This document shows, piece after piece, positions 55,400 to 64,000 of a stretch of 64,000 nucleotides of DNA. The notes under the pieces were generated by a model. It made no database searches. It was not told where the DNA came from and saw only the letters and a list, made by a program, of their open reading frames with translations. Positions within the stretch are counted from its first letter, which is position 1. The number at the start of each line of letters is the position of its first letter. This DNA is from Salmonella enterica subsp. houtenae serovar Houten (GTDB taxonomy: Bacteria > Pseudomonadota > Gammaproteobacteria > Enterobacterales > Enterobacteriaceae): positions 2,294,001 to 2,358,000 of the forward strand of contig LS483478.1 in assembly GCA_900478215.1 (NCBI GenBank). Reading direction: 5' to 3'. Made by a program: the position numbers and the translations under genes.

Positions 55400-55726
55400 T
55401 ATTCCTTACCTTTACCATGGTTTATTTCATGATTCTGACGCATAAATTAAATCCAGAGCAATTCAGAAAAACGCTGCAATGTTAAGAAAGTTCTTATCAT
55501 ATTTGTCTCATTTTGTGCGAAAGTGCACAATTTAGAATTTAATTAAAAATATATCCCTATAATAACAAGCCATTAGCCAGCGAATAAGACTTTTCTTAAC
55601 TCATGTTAAGTCTTCCTATATCTATAAAACATGCGCCCTGATACATTTCATAATGTAACAAGAAGTAAATACTCATTGTTAATTGAAAACATTACGGTCA
55701 CTTATCGCATTCGGAAGGATACTATT
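55400..55726. promoter_or_regulatory. Divergent control region of LuxR-type gene and autotransporter
   Basis: A 327-bp AT-rich spacer with two perfect inverted repeats: TAAGAA AG TTCTTA (55483-55496) and CTTAAC TCAT GTTAAG (55595-55610). Both share the TTAAG core and may be regulator sites. The ribosome site GGAAGGAT precedes the autotransporter ATG. Confidence 0.55.
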
Positions 55727-58700
55727 ATGGAAAATAAACTCCGCCCGTCACACATAGCAACATGTATAAGCCTGATACTGGGAAGCGGTCTGGTATTATA
55801 CGCGCCCCTCACCTTCGCTGCTTGTGGTGAATACAACCAGGCCGGCACCTGCGGTTTAGCCGAATTTACCATGACTTCCTCTAATACGCCTTTACCTACC
55901 GCCTGGTATTTTGTGCAACCCACCCAGGAAGCCTCCATCAATACTCTTGCTAAAGCGCAGAATATCTATTTTGGCGGAGGTAGCGCTATCCGTAAAACGA
56001 ACGACAGTCAACGTCTTTTGGTCGATGGCGCGAATTTAAGCGGCTATTATATTAATGCCAGTAAAGAAGGTTCCGCAACTATTGCCCTGGTTAATCATGC
56101 GAGCGTCGACTGGCTGGAGGCTGGTGGAAGTAAAACCAATATTCATGTGCTCGTTGATAATTCAACGCTTAATGGCGCAAATGCCGAAACTGATTATGAC
56201 CGTACGGAAAAGAAACCAAACTACAGTAAAAATTATGCCAAAGGTATGGCAATTTATCTTTCCTATACCGATGGCGGCGATCATCTCGTTGATATAAGCA
56301 ATGACAGTACGCTGAACGGCAGTGTGATCAGCGGAGGCGCAGGCATTCATCAAATCGCCTTAACCGACAGTAAGATTAAAAAAGGGAATATCCTGCTCTC
56401 CGGGGCAAATAATGATAACGCGATTATTTTAAACAATGCTCTGATAGATACCCGCGATGCCATCAGCGAAACGGCAAGCGCAATTTCAATCACCAGCACT
56501 AATCATAAAAATCACACGAATACCGTCACACTGGAAGAAAACAGTCGTCTGATCGGCGCGTTAAATATGGGCAGTTCAGGCGGGCATAACAGTGTTGACC
56601 TGCGAGACGGCAGCCATATTTCCGCCACAACCACGGCTAACGCCATTAATATTACCAGCGGCTTAACCACTCGACTGGCGCTTGATCGTGCGACTATTGA
56701 CGGCGATACCCTACTGACCGCCAGCAATACTATCGCAACAACCATGGAAGACAGCCAGTTGAACGGCGATGTTGTACTGAAAAAAGCCGCCAGCGCGAGC
56801 CTGGTTATGTCCGGTTCAGATCTATCTGGCTCGATTGACGCCAGCGCAACCAGCGGCGACATTAGCCTGTACCTGGATAATAGCGACATCGCAGGCGATG
56901 TGATTTTAAATAACGGCACTGTCACGCGCGCTGATGTCTATCTGGACAATACCATCATCGGTGGCCATCTGTACGGAAGCGACAACGGCACTCTGACCCT
57001 GGGGGAAAGTGTTCACCAATTTCAGGGCAATAAATTTAGCCGCTTCAGCAACCTCAATGTGAACGGTACGACATCGCTCAGCGGCGGCTTCAGCGACGAT
57101 AACGTCGGCGCCCGTTTACAGGTAAATAATGGTACGCTCATCGCCCCGGTCAACCTTTCTCAGGGACAGTTGGTATTTAATCAGGCGAGACTTATCGCTG
57201 ATACGCTGGCGCTGCGCGAATCCGCGTCTCTTGAGCTGACTAATCACAGTCTGTTAGAGACCCACTCTACGCAACTCTTCCAGTATGATGATCATGATGA
57301 TGAGGCGGCCGCGCTATTTACGCAGGCTGGCGCCCGCTTAACGCTGAATAACAGCACGCTGGCGTTAACCGATGAGACTTATGAGCTGGAGTATCTGAAA
57401 TCGATACATACGCTGCTTGGCGATCAAACCGACAGCCGACTGATGATGATGGGCACACTGCTCGATAACAATATCGCCACCGGTACCGCCACGCTCGACG
57501 ATGCGGCAACCGCGGGCGCCGTTCTGGCGAAAGTGGAAGTGACGGCGGATAAAAACCAGTTGAGGATCGGCAGCGCTACCCCCGCATCTGATGACGAGCG
57601 GGCCGTTGAGAACAGCTTCGGCGCCGCGAAATTATCGTTAGGCGGCGTTGGCGACGCGGTGGTTTCCATCGTTGGCGGTAAGGCATTAACGCTCACTGGC
57701 GCTTCCGGTACACAGCTTATCGATATGGCCGGGGAGCCCGACGCCAGCGTAACGGTCAATGTGGAAAACGGCGCGTTGAACCTCGGCGCGATCGTAGTCG
57801 GCGATACGGTGAACGTTTTACAAGGGACCGTTAACGTTGGCGAAACCGGCGCGCTGAATATTATCGCCGGCGATCATACCATTGAGGATAAAAGCGGCTC
57901 AGGCGTTACCAGCGCAGGTCAGATTACTATCCTGCATAACGCGGCCTTACATACCAACGTCACGCTTGCAGGTCGTGGGGAGTTGGCGGTTAACGGCGCA
58001 CTGCAGGCTAACACGCTGAACGCCCAATCCGATACGCTAATCACAGTAGGTAATGCAGAGAACGCCGGGCTATTACGGGCCGATAACGTTGATTTACAGG
58101 GCGCCAGGATGTTTATCGATCCGCAGTGGCAAGCAAATCCTGCTCTAAAGGACGCATCCCGGGTGGCACTGAACGGTGAGACCGTGAATGGACGCCTCAC
58201 GTCAGGACAAAATGCGCTGCTGGTACTTGGCGATACGGATACCCACACGGCTGAGACTGATTTTGCCGACAGCGGATTACGCTGGTCGCCTGACGGCATC
58301 ACGGCAGCGCTGGCCATCGAACGCGCCCAGTACCTGAACCCGACACAAGGCGGTCTGCGTGTTGACGGCGCGTTACACAGCGGCGCGGGTGACTATGACG
58401 CGACGTTCAACCAGGCCGAATTTGGCGAACGTTCTCTGCTGATGGTCAATCGCGACAGCACGTCAGGCGGTAATGCGGCTTTAACCGCCTCCAGCGGCAC
58501 GTTAAAAGTGGCAGATACGGCGACGCTGTATGTTAAAGACGCCGTCGCTAACCAGACTTACACGATCGCTAAAGGGTTTAGTGATGTCGAACTGGCGGGA
58601 TCGGGCTGGCGAAATGAACGCCTCATCCTGAATAAACTGCTGAATGCCACGACGATGGAACACGACGGCTCGGTCATCGTGTCAACCCTCGCTAAAAAGG

Positions 58701-59836
58701 CGGAAGATGTCCTGCCTGGCGTAGTGCCTGTACATGCGCTGGATCAGATGATTAACAGTGGAACCAACTCGCTGACCAGTCCCTGGGCGGGCATACGTTT
58801 CTTGTCCCAGGCGGTCGATGCCCCGCAGGCCAACGTCCATGAAGTGGTCAAAACCGTGAATAGCGCAGTGCAGCTCGCCATCGCTGGCGGCGTACAGGCC
58901 AGTACGCTGGCAACCGGTCTGGCAGCGTCACAGGCTATTCAGGACAGAACGTCGTTAGCAAACATCGCGTTGCAACGAGAGGATGCCGTTTGGGTTCAGG
59001 CTCTATATGGCAACCAACGGGCGCGTGATTTCTCCGCCGGAAATATGGATTACGGCTATGACAGCGATTATTACGGCTTAATGCTTGGTGCCGACGCCAC
59101 GCTGGAGAGTGACAGCGGGAAATGGCGTACCGGCGCAGCCCTCCATGCCGGACACGGCAACACGGATTCCCGGGGCGACTTTAACTCAACGCATAACGAC
59201 GTGGATTTCTGGGGCATTTCTCTTTATCAGAACTGGAGTAACGGACGCGTCAACGTGACGGGCGATATCGGGTATAACGCCAGCAGTAATGATATCGAAC
59301 AAAAAATTCCTGGCTGGATGAATGCGGGCAGTACGCTGAAAGGCTCGCCAGATTCGCAGCTTATCACCGCAGGCATCACCGGAGAATACCTGATCAGTAC
59401 ACAAACGATAGATATTATCCCCCACGCGGGCGTACGCTATAACCAGTTAAAAACGAAAGATTTTACCACCAAAAATACACATCGGGAGGCGGTATTTACC
59501 ACCCAGGAAGAGACGCTGGATATCTGGCAGTTCCCGGTCGGCGTCAAACTGAATAAGACGTTTGATCTGGATGCCGGATGGGGATTATCAACGCAGGCGG
59601 ATTTCGCCGTCATTACCAACACCGGCGATACGCAATCCGCAACGAAAGTCAGCGCCGTCGGCATTAACGCCAGCGATGGTATTAACGCCAACTTCATTGA
59701 TAAGACCACATTTGCAGGACAGATCGGCGTAAAATTACAGAAAGGCGACATGCGCTGGGGGCTGGGCTATAGCGTCAATACTTCCAGTCATAATACCGAT
59801 CAGATGATTAACGCCACCTGGCAGCTTAGTTTCTGA
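55727..59836 (+). CDS. Autotransporter adhesin (AIDA/pertactin-type), type Va
   Basis: 1369 residues. Signal peptide residues 1-31 (CISLILGSGLVLYAPLTFAA). The passenger (~35-1080) is a parallel beta-helix with many short repeats of the kind LDNSDIAGDVILNN, LRDGSHISA and NVENGALNLG, and few cysteines (CGEYNQAGTCG at the mature start). The C-terminal ~280 residues form the translocating barrel: VWVQALYGNQRARDFSAGNM, GLMLGADATLESDSGKWRTG, and the final NATWQLSF ending in Phe. The ATG at 55727 is set by the signal peptide. It probably mediates surface contact or biofilm. It is an insertion between marB and eamA; I do not recognise a named Salmonella autotransporter. Confidence 0.93.
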   Translation: MENKLRPSHIATCISLILGSGLVLYAPLTFAACGEYNQAGTCGLAEFTMTSSNTPLPTAWYFVQPTQEASINTLAKAQNIYFGGGSAIRKTNDSQRLLVDGANLSGYYINASKEGSATIALVNHASVDWLEAGGSKTNIHVLVDNSTLNGANAETDYDRTEKKPNYSKNYAKGMAIYLSYTDGGDHLVDISNDSTLNGSVISGGAGIHQIALTDSKIKKGNILLSGANNDNAIILNNALIDTRDAISETASAISITSTNHKNHTNTVTLEENSRLIGALNMGSSGGHNSVDLRDGSHISATTTANAINITSGLTTRLALDRATIDGDTLLTASNTIATTMEDSQLNGDVVLKKAASASLVMSGSDLSGSIDASATSGDISLYLDNSDIAGDVILNNGTVTRADVYLDNTIIGGHLYGSDNGTLTLGESVHQFQGNKFSRFSNLNVNGTTSLSGGFSDDNVGARLQVNNGTLIAPVNLSQGQLVFNQARLIADTLALRESASLELTNHSLLETHSTQLFQYDDHDDEAAALFTQAGARLTLNNSTLALTDETYELEYLKSIHTLLGDQTDSRLMMMGTLLDNNIATGTATLDDAATAGAVLAKVEVTADKNQLRIGSATPASDDERAVENSFGAAKLSLGGVGDAVVSIVGGKALTLTGASGTQLIDMAGEPDASVTVNVENGALNLGAIVVGDTVNVLQGTVNVGETGALNIIAGDHTIEDKSGSGVTSAGQITILHNAALHTNVTLAGRGELAVNGALQANTLNAQSDTLITVGNAENAGLLRADNVDLQGARMFIDPQWQANPALKDASRVALNGETVNGRLTSGQNALLVLGDTDTHTAETDFADSGLRWSPDGITAALAIERAQYLNPTQGGLRVDGALHSGAGDYDATFNQAEFGERSLLMVNRDSTSGGNAALTASSGTLKVADTATLYVKDAVANQTYTIAKGFSDVELAGSGWRNERLILNKLLNATTMEHDGSVIVSTLAKKAEDVLPGVVPVHALDQMINSGTNSLTSPWAGIRFLSQAVDAPQANVHEVVKTVNSAVQLAIAGGVQASTLATGLAASQAIQDRTSLANIALQREDAVWVQALYGNQRARDFSAGNMDYGYDSDYYGLMLGADATLESDSGKWRTGAALHAGHGNTDSRGDFNSTHNDVDFWGISLYQNWSNGRVNVTGDIGYNASSNDIEQKIPGWMNAGSTLKGSPDSQLITAGITGEYLISTQTIDIIPHAGVRYNQLKTKDFTTKNTHREAVFTTQEETLDIWQFPVGVKLNKTFDLDAGWGLSTQADFAVITNTGDTQSATKVSAVGINASDGINANFIDKTTFAGQIGVKLQKGDMRWGLGYSVNTSSHNTDQMINATWQLSF

Positions 59837-59850
59837 TAGCCAACCGCAAC

Positions 59851-59882
59851 AAGCCCGATGATGCCAACTCATCGGGCTTTTA
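59851..59882. terminator. Bidirectional terminator between the autotransporter and eamA
   Basis: AAGCCCGATGA and TCATCGGGCTT are perfect arms around TGCCAAC, with a T run on the plus strand. Confidence 0.88.
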
Positions 59883-59903
59883 TATCAATATGATGTCAAT
59901 GCC

Positions 59904-60806
59904 TCATTCCCTGACGCGCGCAGTACGGCGCACACGAAATCCAAACACATTGATATAGAGTCCAGCCATAATCAATAATGCGCCTGCGAGCTGCATTACA
60001 GTCAACGTTTCCCCGAGTAACACTGCGGCGCTCGCCAGCCCTACTACCGGCACTAACAATGATAACGGCGCCACGCGCCAGGTCTCATAGCGTCCCAGTA
60101 ACGCGCCCCAGATGCCGTAACCAATGATAGTGGCGACAAAAGCCAGATAAAGCAGCGATAATATCGTTGTCATATCAATGCTAATAAGGCGTTGCGTAAT
60201 GTGATCCGCGCCTTCCAGGAGCAGCGACGACAGCAGGAACGGCAGGATCGGAATCAGCGCGCTCCAGACCACCAGCGACATCACCGCCGGACGCGGGCTA
60301 TGCTGCATAATTTTTTTATTAAAGATATTACCGCAGGCCCAGCTAAATGCCGCCGCCAGAGTCAGCATAAATCCCGACATCGCGATATGCTGTCCGTTGA
60401 GACTGGCTTCAATCAATACCAGTACGCCTATAATCGCCAGGGCTATCCCCGCCAGTTGCTTACGTTGTAAGCGCTCGCCAAAAACAAACGCCCCCAATGC
60501 CATGGTAAAAAAGGCCTGCGCCTGTAATACCAACGACGCCAGTCCTGCGGGCATACCAAACTTTATCGCGCAAAAGAGAAAGGCGAACTGCCCAAAGCTT
60601 ATCGTCAACCCATAGCCCAGCAACAGCGTCAGCGGGACTTTAGGCCGGGCAACAAAGAAAATCGCCGGAAACGCCACCAGTAAAAACCGTAATCCTGCCA
60701 GCAATAATGGCGGCATATGGTGCAGCCCTACTTTGATGACGACAAAATTTAGCCCCCATGCGACGACCACCAGTAACGCCAAAAACCCGTCTTTACGCGA
60801 CATCAT
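59904..60806 (-). CDS. eamA: Cysteine/O-acetylserine exporter EamA (YdeD)
   Basis: 300 residues, 10 spans, DMT superfamily with two EamA repeats. MSRKDGFLALLVVVAWGLNF and VWGALLGRYETWRVAPLSLLVP fit E. coli EamA. It exports O-acetylserine and cysteine. Length is normal. Confidence 0.94.
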   Translation of the reverse strand: MMSRKDGFLALLVVVAWGLNFVVIKVGLHHMPPLLLAGLRFLLVAFPAIFFVARPKVPLTLLLGYGLTISFGQFAFLFCAIKFGMPAGLASLVLQAQAFFTMALGAFVFGERLQRKQLAGIALAIIGVLVLIEASLNGQHIAMSGFMLTLAAAFSWACGNIFNKKIMQHSPRPAVMSLVVWSALIPILPFLLSSLLLEGADHITQRLISIDMTTILSLLYLAFVATIIGYGIWGALLGRYETWRVAPLSLLVPVVGLASAAVLLGETLTVMQLAGALLIMAGLYINVFGFRVRRTARVRE

Positions 60807-61033
60807 CGGCCTCTGTCATTATTAAAATTTTGTAAAGAGGTAAGTTATCGGAAATCAGTGCGCCATAACAGGACTTTTCTTTTTACCGTGAGCATGGCAT
60901 TGAACAACACACGATGGGCAAAATCCTGCGCTATGGTATGTTAAGGCTGCGCTGTAGCGCATAGACATCATGCTTTTGCGGGCACGGTAGATTAAAACGT
61001 CCCGAGGCGTAACCTCCATTTCAGGCAGGAAAA

Positions 61034-62221
61034 ATGCATCCAGGATTGAGACGTTCGACATTGGCTCTACTCGCCTCATCGCTGTTATTGACGATTGGAC
61101 GCGGCGCCACGCTCCCCTTTATGACCATCTATCTTAACCGTCAGTACGGCTTAGGCGTGGATCTGATTGGCTACGCGCTGACCAGCGCGTTAACGATCGG
61201 CGTCGTCTTTAGTCTTGGATTTGGGATTCTGGCGGACAAGTTTGATAAAAAGCGCTACATGTTACTCGCGATTACCGCCTTCGCCTGCGGATTTATCGCT
61301 ATCCCAATGGTGCATAATGTCATACTTGTTGTCCTGCTTTTTGCGCTTATTAACTGCGCCTATTCGGTTTTTTCTACCGTCCTGAAGGCCTGGTTCGCCG
61401 ATAACCTCACCGCCACAACAAAAACACGGATTTTTTCGCTCAACTATACCGTACTCAATATCGGCTGGACGGTTGGCCCGCCGCTCGGCACGCTGCTGGT
61501 TATGCAAAGCATCAATTTACCCTTCTGGCTTGCCGCCATCTGTTCCGCACTCCCGCTGGTCTTTATTCAGGTATGGGTGACCCGATCGGTTGCCGCCAGC
61601 GAGGGAAAAAACGTCGCTATCTGGTCGCCCTCCGTTCTGCTGCGTGACAAAGCATTATTGTGGTTTACGCTTTCGGCATTTCTGGCATCCTTTGTGGGGG
61701 GCGCATTTGCGTCCTGTATTTCACAGTACGTTATGGTCGTTGCCGATAGCGGCTTCGCGGAAAAAGTGGTAGCCGTCGTCCTGCCGGTTAATGCGGTTAT
61801 TGTGGTCAGTTTGCAATACGCCGTGGGCCGCCGACTTACCGCCGTCAATATTCGACCAATGATGACAACCGGCACCGTCTTTTTTATCGCCGGGCTCATC
61901 GGATTTATTTTTTCAGGCGACAATCTGCTTTTTTGGGGGCTTTCAGCGGCGGTATTCACGATCGGCGAAATTATTTATGCCCCCAGCGAATATATGTTAA
62001 TTGACAACATTGCGCCTGCCGGGATGAAAGCCAGCTATTTTTCAGCGCAATCGCTGGGCTGGCTGGGTGCGGCGGTAAACCCACTGGCCAGCGGCGTCAT
62101 CCTGACGACGCTTCCCGCCTGGTCGTTTTTCGCTGTTCTGATCATCGCGATTGTGTTCGCCTGGGCGCTGATGTTAAAAGGAATGCGGATTACCCCTACG
62201 CAACAGGCTATCACCTGTTAA
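61034..62221 (+). CDS. ydeE: MFS transporter YdeE (dipeptide/arabinose-type exporter)
   Basis: 395 residues, 12 spans, matching E. coli YdeE (STLALLASSLLLTIGRGATLPFM; GFGILADKFDKKRYMLL as motif A). YdeE exports dipeptides in E. coli. The ATG follows CAGGCAGG. Confidence 0.93.
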   Translation: MHPGLRRSTLALLASSLLLTIGRGATLPFMTIYLNRQYGLGVDLIGYALTSALTIGVVFSLGFGILADKFDKKRYMLLAITAFACGFIAIPMVHNVILVVLLFALINCAYSVFSTVLKAWFADNLTATTKTRIFSLNYTVLNIGWTVGPPLGTLLVMQSINLPFWLAAICSALPLVFIQVWVTRSVAASEGKNVAIWSPSVLLRDKALLWFTLSAFLASFVGGAFASCISQYVMVVADSGFAEKVVAVVLPVNAVIVVSLQYAVGRRLTAVNIRPMMTTGTVFFIAGLIGFIFSGDNLLFWGLSAAVFTIGEIIYAPSEYMLIDNIAPAGMKASYFSAQSLGWLGAAVNPLASGVILTTLPAWSFFAVLIIAIVFAWALMLKGMRITPTQQAITC

Positions 62222-62470
62222 TTACCTGCGATCAATGATGTGCGCAGTTTCTGGCGTGCCTGGTTACCCCTATATATTACAGGCGAATTATCCGCTGCCA
62301 ATGCGGCAATTCAGGAATATTCCTGGGCGCTGACGAAAATATTCTAATGCTTTACCCTTCCAGTAAAATAAATACGCAATTCAGACTTTGTTTAAGTGTA
62401 AATTAGTACTATAGTCTGTACGAGGTTTTTTTTAAAAAAGAGGATGCACGCAAAAATAAGGAGAAACGAG

Positions 62471-62566
62471 ATGTTAGGCAGTATCAACCTTTTTATCGTT
62501 GTATTAGGAATTATTTTATTTTCCGGATTTCTGGCCGCCTGGTTCAGTCACAAATGGGATGATTAA
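62471..62566 (+). CDS. mgtS: Small membrane protein MgtS (YneM)
   Basis: 31 residues, too short for common ORF searches. MLGSINLFIVVLGIILFSGF, then LAAWFSHKWDD; E. coli MgtS differs at only a few positions and ends in the same SHKWDD. It is an inner-membrane peptide that stabilises the Mg2+ transporter MgtA and is induced at low Mg2+ through PhoP/PhoQ. AAGGAG lies 7 bp before the ATG. A GTTTA half-site and TATAGT-like -10 are upstream. Confidence 0.92.
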   Translation: MLGSINLFIVVLGIILFSGFLAAWFSHKWDD

Positions 62567-62593
62567 TGAACGGAGATAATCCCTCGCAGAGCC

Positions 62594-62630
62594 GGCCCCT
62601 TGCTGCATCGCTGCGCAAGGGGCCGCTTTT
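62594..62630 (+). terminator. Terminator of mgtS
   Basis: 10-bp perfect arms GGCCCCTTGC and GCAAGGGGCC followed by GCTTTT. Confidence 0.85.
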
Positions 62631-62645
62631 GTCTGGATGGCAGGC

Positions 62646-62757
62646 AAAAAAAACCGCCGGTTCACCAGCGGTAAATGCTTGCATGGATAGATTTGTGTTT
62701 TGCTTATACGCTACCGGGCAAATTCTTGCGAGGATAACGGATCGCTAATGACTGTAG
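62646..62757 (-). ncRNA. mgrR: Probable PhoP-regulated sRNA MgrR
   Basis: On the minus strand a stem (CCGCTGGT/ACCGGCGG) followed by eight T residues at 62646-62672 is a Rho-independent end. About 110 bp upstream lies a PhoP-box-like repeat. In E. coli MgrR (about 98 nt) lies next to mgtS in this orientation, and base-pairs with mRNAs for LPS modification and EptB. The exact 5' end is estimated from the promoter position; the RNA sequence was not compared with the E. coli one. Confidence 0.6.
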
Positions 62758-62779
62758 CACCGTCAATATCAATGAAGCT

Positions 62780-62796
62780 TAAACGATACGCAACCC
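62780..62796 (-). promoter_or_regulatory. PhoP box of the MgrR candidate
   Basis: Minus strand GGGTTG CGTAT CGTTTA: two half-sites 5 bp apart, close to the (T/G)GTTTA-N5-(T/G)GTTTA consensus. It lies about 10 bp before a GATATT -10-like hexamer. Confidence 0.55.
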
Positions 62797-62913
62797 GGCC
62801 TGACTAAGGCATTATGAAACCTTTTGTCCCCCTGGCGCATTTTACAAAACTCATCGTATCAGGCCAGCCGCGAGCCCTGTATGGCTGACCTGGAGATTGC
62901 CGGTTAACGCTCG

Positions 62914-63306
62914 TTATTTTTGTAGCCGGTTCACGCGAACAAGCGGTTCCTTCGCTTTCTTGTCCAGACTACCGTTGATGTTGATCATTTGATCCGGCTG
63001 AACTTCCCGCCCATCAAATACGGCGGAAGGAATTATCACGTTAATCTCGCCGGATTTATCACGAAACACATAACGATCGTCGCCTTTATGATCAATAAGG
63101 TTGCCGCGCAGCGAAATGGTCGCGCCATCATGCAGGGTCTTTGCCTGTTCGATGGTCATTTTTTTTGCATCATCGGTACCGCGATAACCATCCTCAATAG
63201 CATGAGGCGGCGGTGGCGCCACATCTTTTTTTAATCCCCCTTGATCATCCGCTAGCGCGTAAGGCATTATCAGAAAACTTAAAAATGCAGCCACCTGTAG
63301 TTTCAT
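62914..63306 (-). CDS. ydeI: Periplasmic BOF (OB-fold) stress protein YdeI
   Basis: 130 residues with signal peptide (MKLQVAAFLSFLIMPYALA), then a BOF/OB-fold domain (ATISLRGNLIDHKGDDRYVFRDKSGEINVII ... DQMININGSLDKK). In Salmonella YdeI is regulated by RcsB and PhoP-dependent PmrA systems and contributes to resistance to antimicrobial peptides. AAGGAG precedes the ATG. Confidence 0.92.
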   Translation of the reverse strand: MKLQVAAFLSFLIMPYALADDQGGLKKDVAPPPPHAIEDGYRGTDDAKKMTIEQAKTLHDGATISLRGNLIDHKGDDRYVFRDKSGEINVIIPSAVFDGREVQPDQMININGSLDKKAKEPLVRVNRLQK

Positions 63307-63732
63307 GCTATCTCCTTAATAACGTTCATTTGACGTATTAAGCCTGGTCGCTATTTTTACTTTTTACAAACATGAATTTACCAGCAGAATATTACGCAAT
63401 AAAATCAACCCATCCGGATTAATACGCAGCAGATATCAGCGCAGGTGAGCGCTAAAGCGTAACGGCGAAATAGAGAACTCGCCACATCGCTGAAGTAGAA
63501 TACCTTAACGTCTGGATGGAAATTCAGAATAATCGGCTTTATTTTTTGAGGCTAATGACCTGACGCATAATCAATGACAGTTATCGCCGTAGAAAAGTAA
63601 GCATGTTATGAAACAGCGGGTTTGTTGGCGACGGGATAAAATAATCATTCACTGACAATGTCATAAAGTAAATATGCCATACTTGAGAAGAACGAACAGA
63701 TTTCTTTTGTCTCTGTAACGGAAAAATAAACG
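63307..63732. other. Intergenic region between ydeI and ydeJ
   Basis: 426 bp holding the divergent promoters. No additional gene, tRNA or repeat was recognised. Confidence 0.5.
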
Positions 63733-64000
63733 ATGAGATTAGAACAGCACGATATTGTCACCCTTGATAAAGCCGAATCCGTCGATAGCCTGACAAAAAA
63801 ACTCAGTGATTTACTGGTTAACCAGAAACTCCGTCTGACCACTGCAGAATCCTGCACTGGTGGGAAACTGGCTTCAGCATTGTGCGCAGCGGAAGATACC
63901 CCCTCTTTTTACGGTGTAGGTTATGTCACTTTTACTGATGAGGCCAAAGCAAAAATCTTACGCGTACAACGCCACAGTCTTACCGAACATACCGCCGTTA
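63733..64000 (+). CDS. ydeJ: CinA C-terminal-domain protein YdeJ (truncated by window end)
   Basis: 89 residues are present, open to the end. MRLEQHDIVTLDKAESVDSL is followed by LRLTTAESCTGGKLASALCA, the nucleotide-amidase (PncC/CinA_C) motif. YdeJ is a paralogue of PncC; whether it deamidates nicotinamide mononucleotide is not settled. Confidence 0.88.
   Translation, partial: MRLEQHDIVTLDKAESVDSLTKKLSDLLVNQKLRLTTAESCTGGKLASALCAAEDTPSFYGVGYVTFTDEAKAKILRVQRHSLTEHTAV

Overview
The window reads as a chromosomal segment of Salmonella enterica. The backbone is syntenic with the E. coli/Salmonella mar region: uxaB, yneG, glsB, sad, ptrR, sotB, marC, marRAB, eamA, ydeE, mgtS, ydeI, ydeJ. It also carries Salmonella-typical genes that I recognise by protein sequence: treY-treX, pqaA and the nine-gene hydrogenase-5 operon hydABCDEFGHI. 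The serovar or subspecies cannot be told from the sequence alone.

Layout. 0-2.9 kb: end of a trehalose-from-glycogen operon (treY, treX). 3.0-6.8 kb: a MalY-like PLP enzyme and an NhaC-type antiporter in one operon, with an adjacent LacI-type regulator and matching operators. 7.2-7.9 kb: a two-gene unit (64-aa protein plus DUF29 protein) behind a perfect 20-bp palindrome. 8.2-18.8 kb: an insecticidal toxin complex (Tc) island with a holin-like gene, a LysR regulator, divergent tcaA and tcaB genes, a TcB remnant, an IS66 fragment and the scrambled end of a tyrosine-recombinase module. 19.0-28.4 kb: a divergent QueA paralogue, a MarR/FAD-monooxygenase/MFS cluster, pqaA, and an MFS/zinc-dehydrogenase/GntR sugar-acid-like cluster. 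28.6-32.9 kb: a Tn3-family element remnant with both inverted repeats and a 5-bp target duplication, carrying an orphan HigA-like antitoxin, an internally duplicated 500-aa protein and an IS110 fragment. 33.1-40.3 kb: hydrogenase 5. 40.4-44.6 kb: a general porin, a broken tccC/Rhs gene joined to a phosphodiester-glycosidase-like piece, and a secreted SnoaL-like protein. 44.7-54.7 kb: core metabolism and the mar locus. 54.8-59.8 kb: a LuxR-type regulator divergent from a 1369-aa autotransporter, between marB and eamA. 59.9-64 kb: eamA, ydeE, the small protein mgtS, a probable MgrR sRNA, ydeI and the start of ydeJ.

How the parts work together. The Tc system is the most unusual content. Holin, LysR regulator and split TcA resemble the Yersinia tca arrangement. 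However, tcaB loses its C-terminal TcB-binding part and gains an unrelated tail, the TcB gene is almost entirely gone, and tccC lies about 25 kb away, frameshifted and truncated. The canonical ABC holotoxin therefore cannot be made from this window, but the two largest TcA genes remain open. Other themes are PhoP/PhoQ-linked genes (pqaA, mgtS, the MgrR candidate, ydeI) and drug or stress resistance (marRAB, sotB, the MarR/monooxygenase/MFS cluster). Product names rest on recognised motifs and remembered family sequences; no database search was run.
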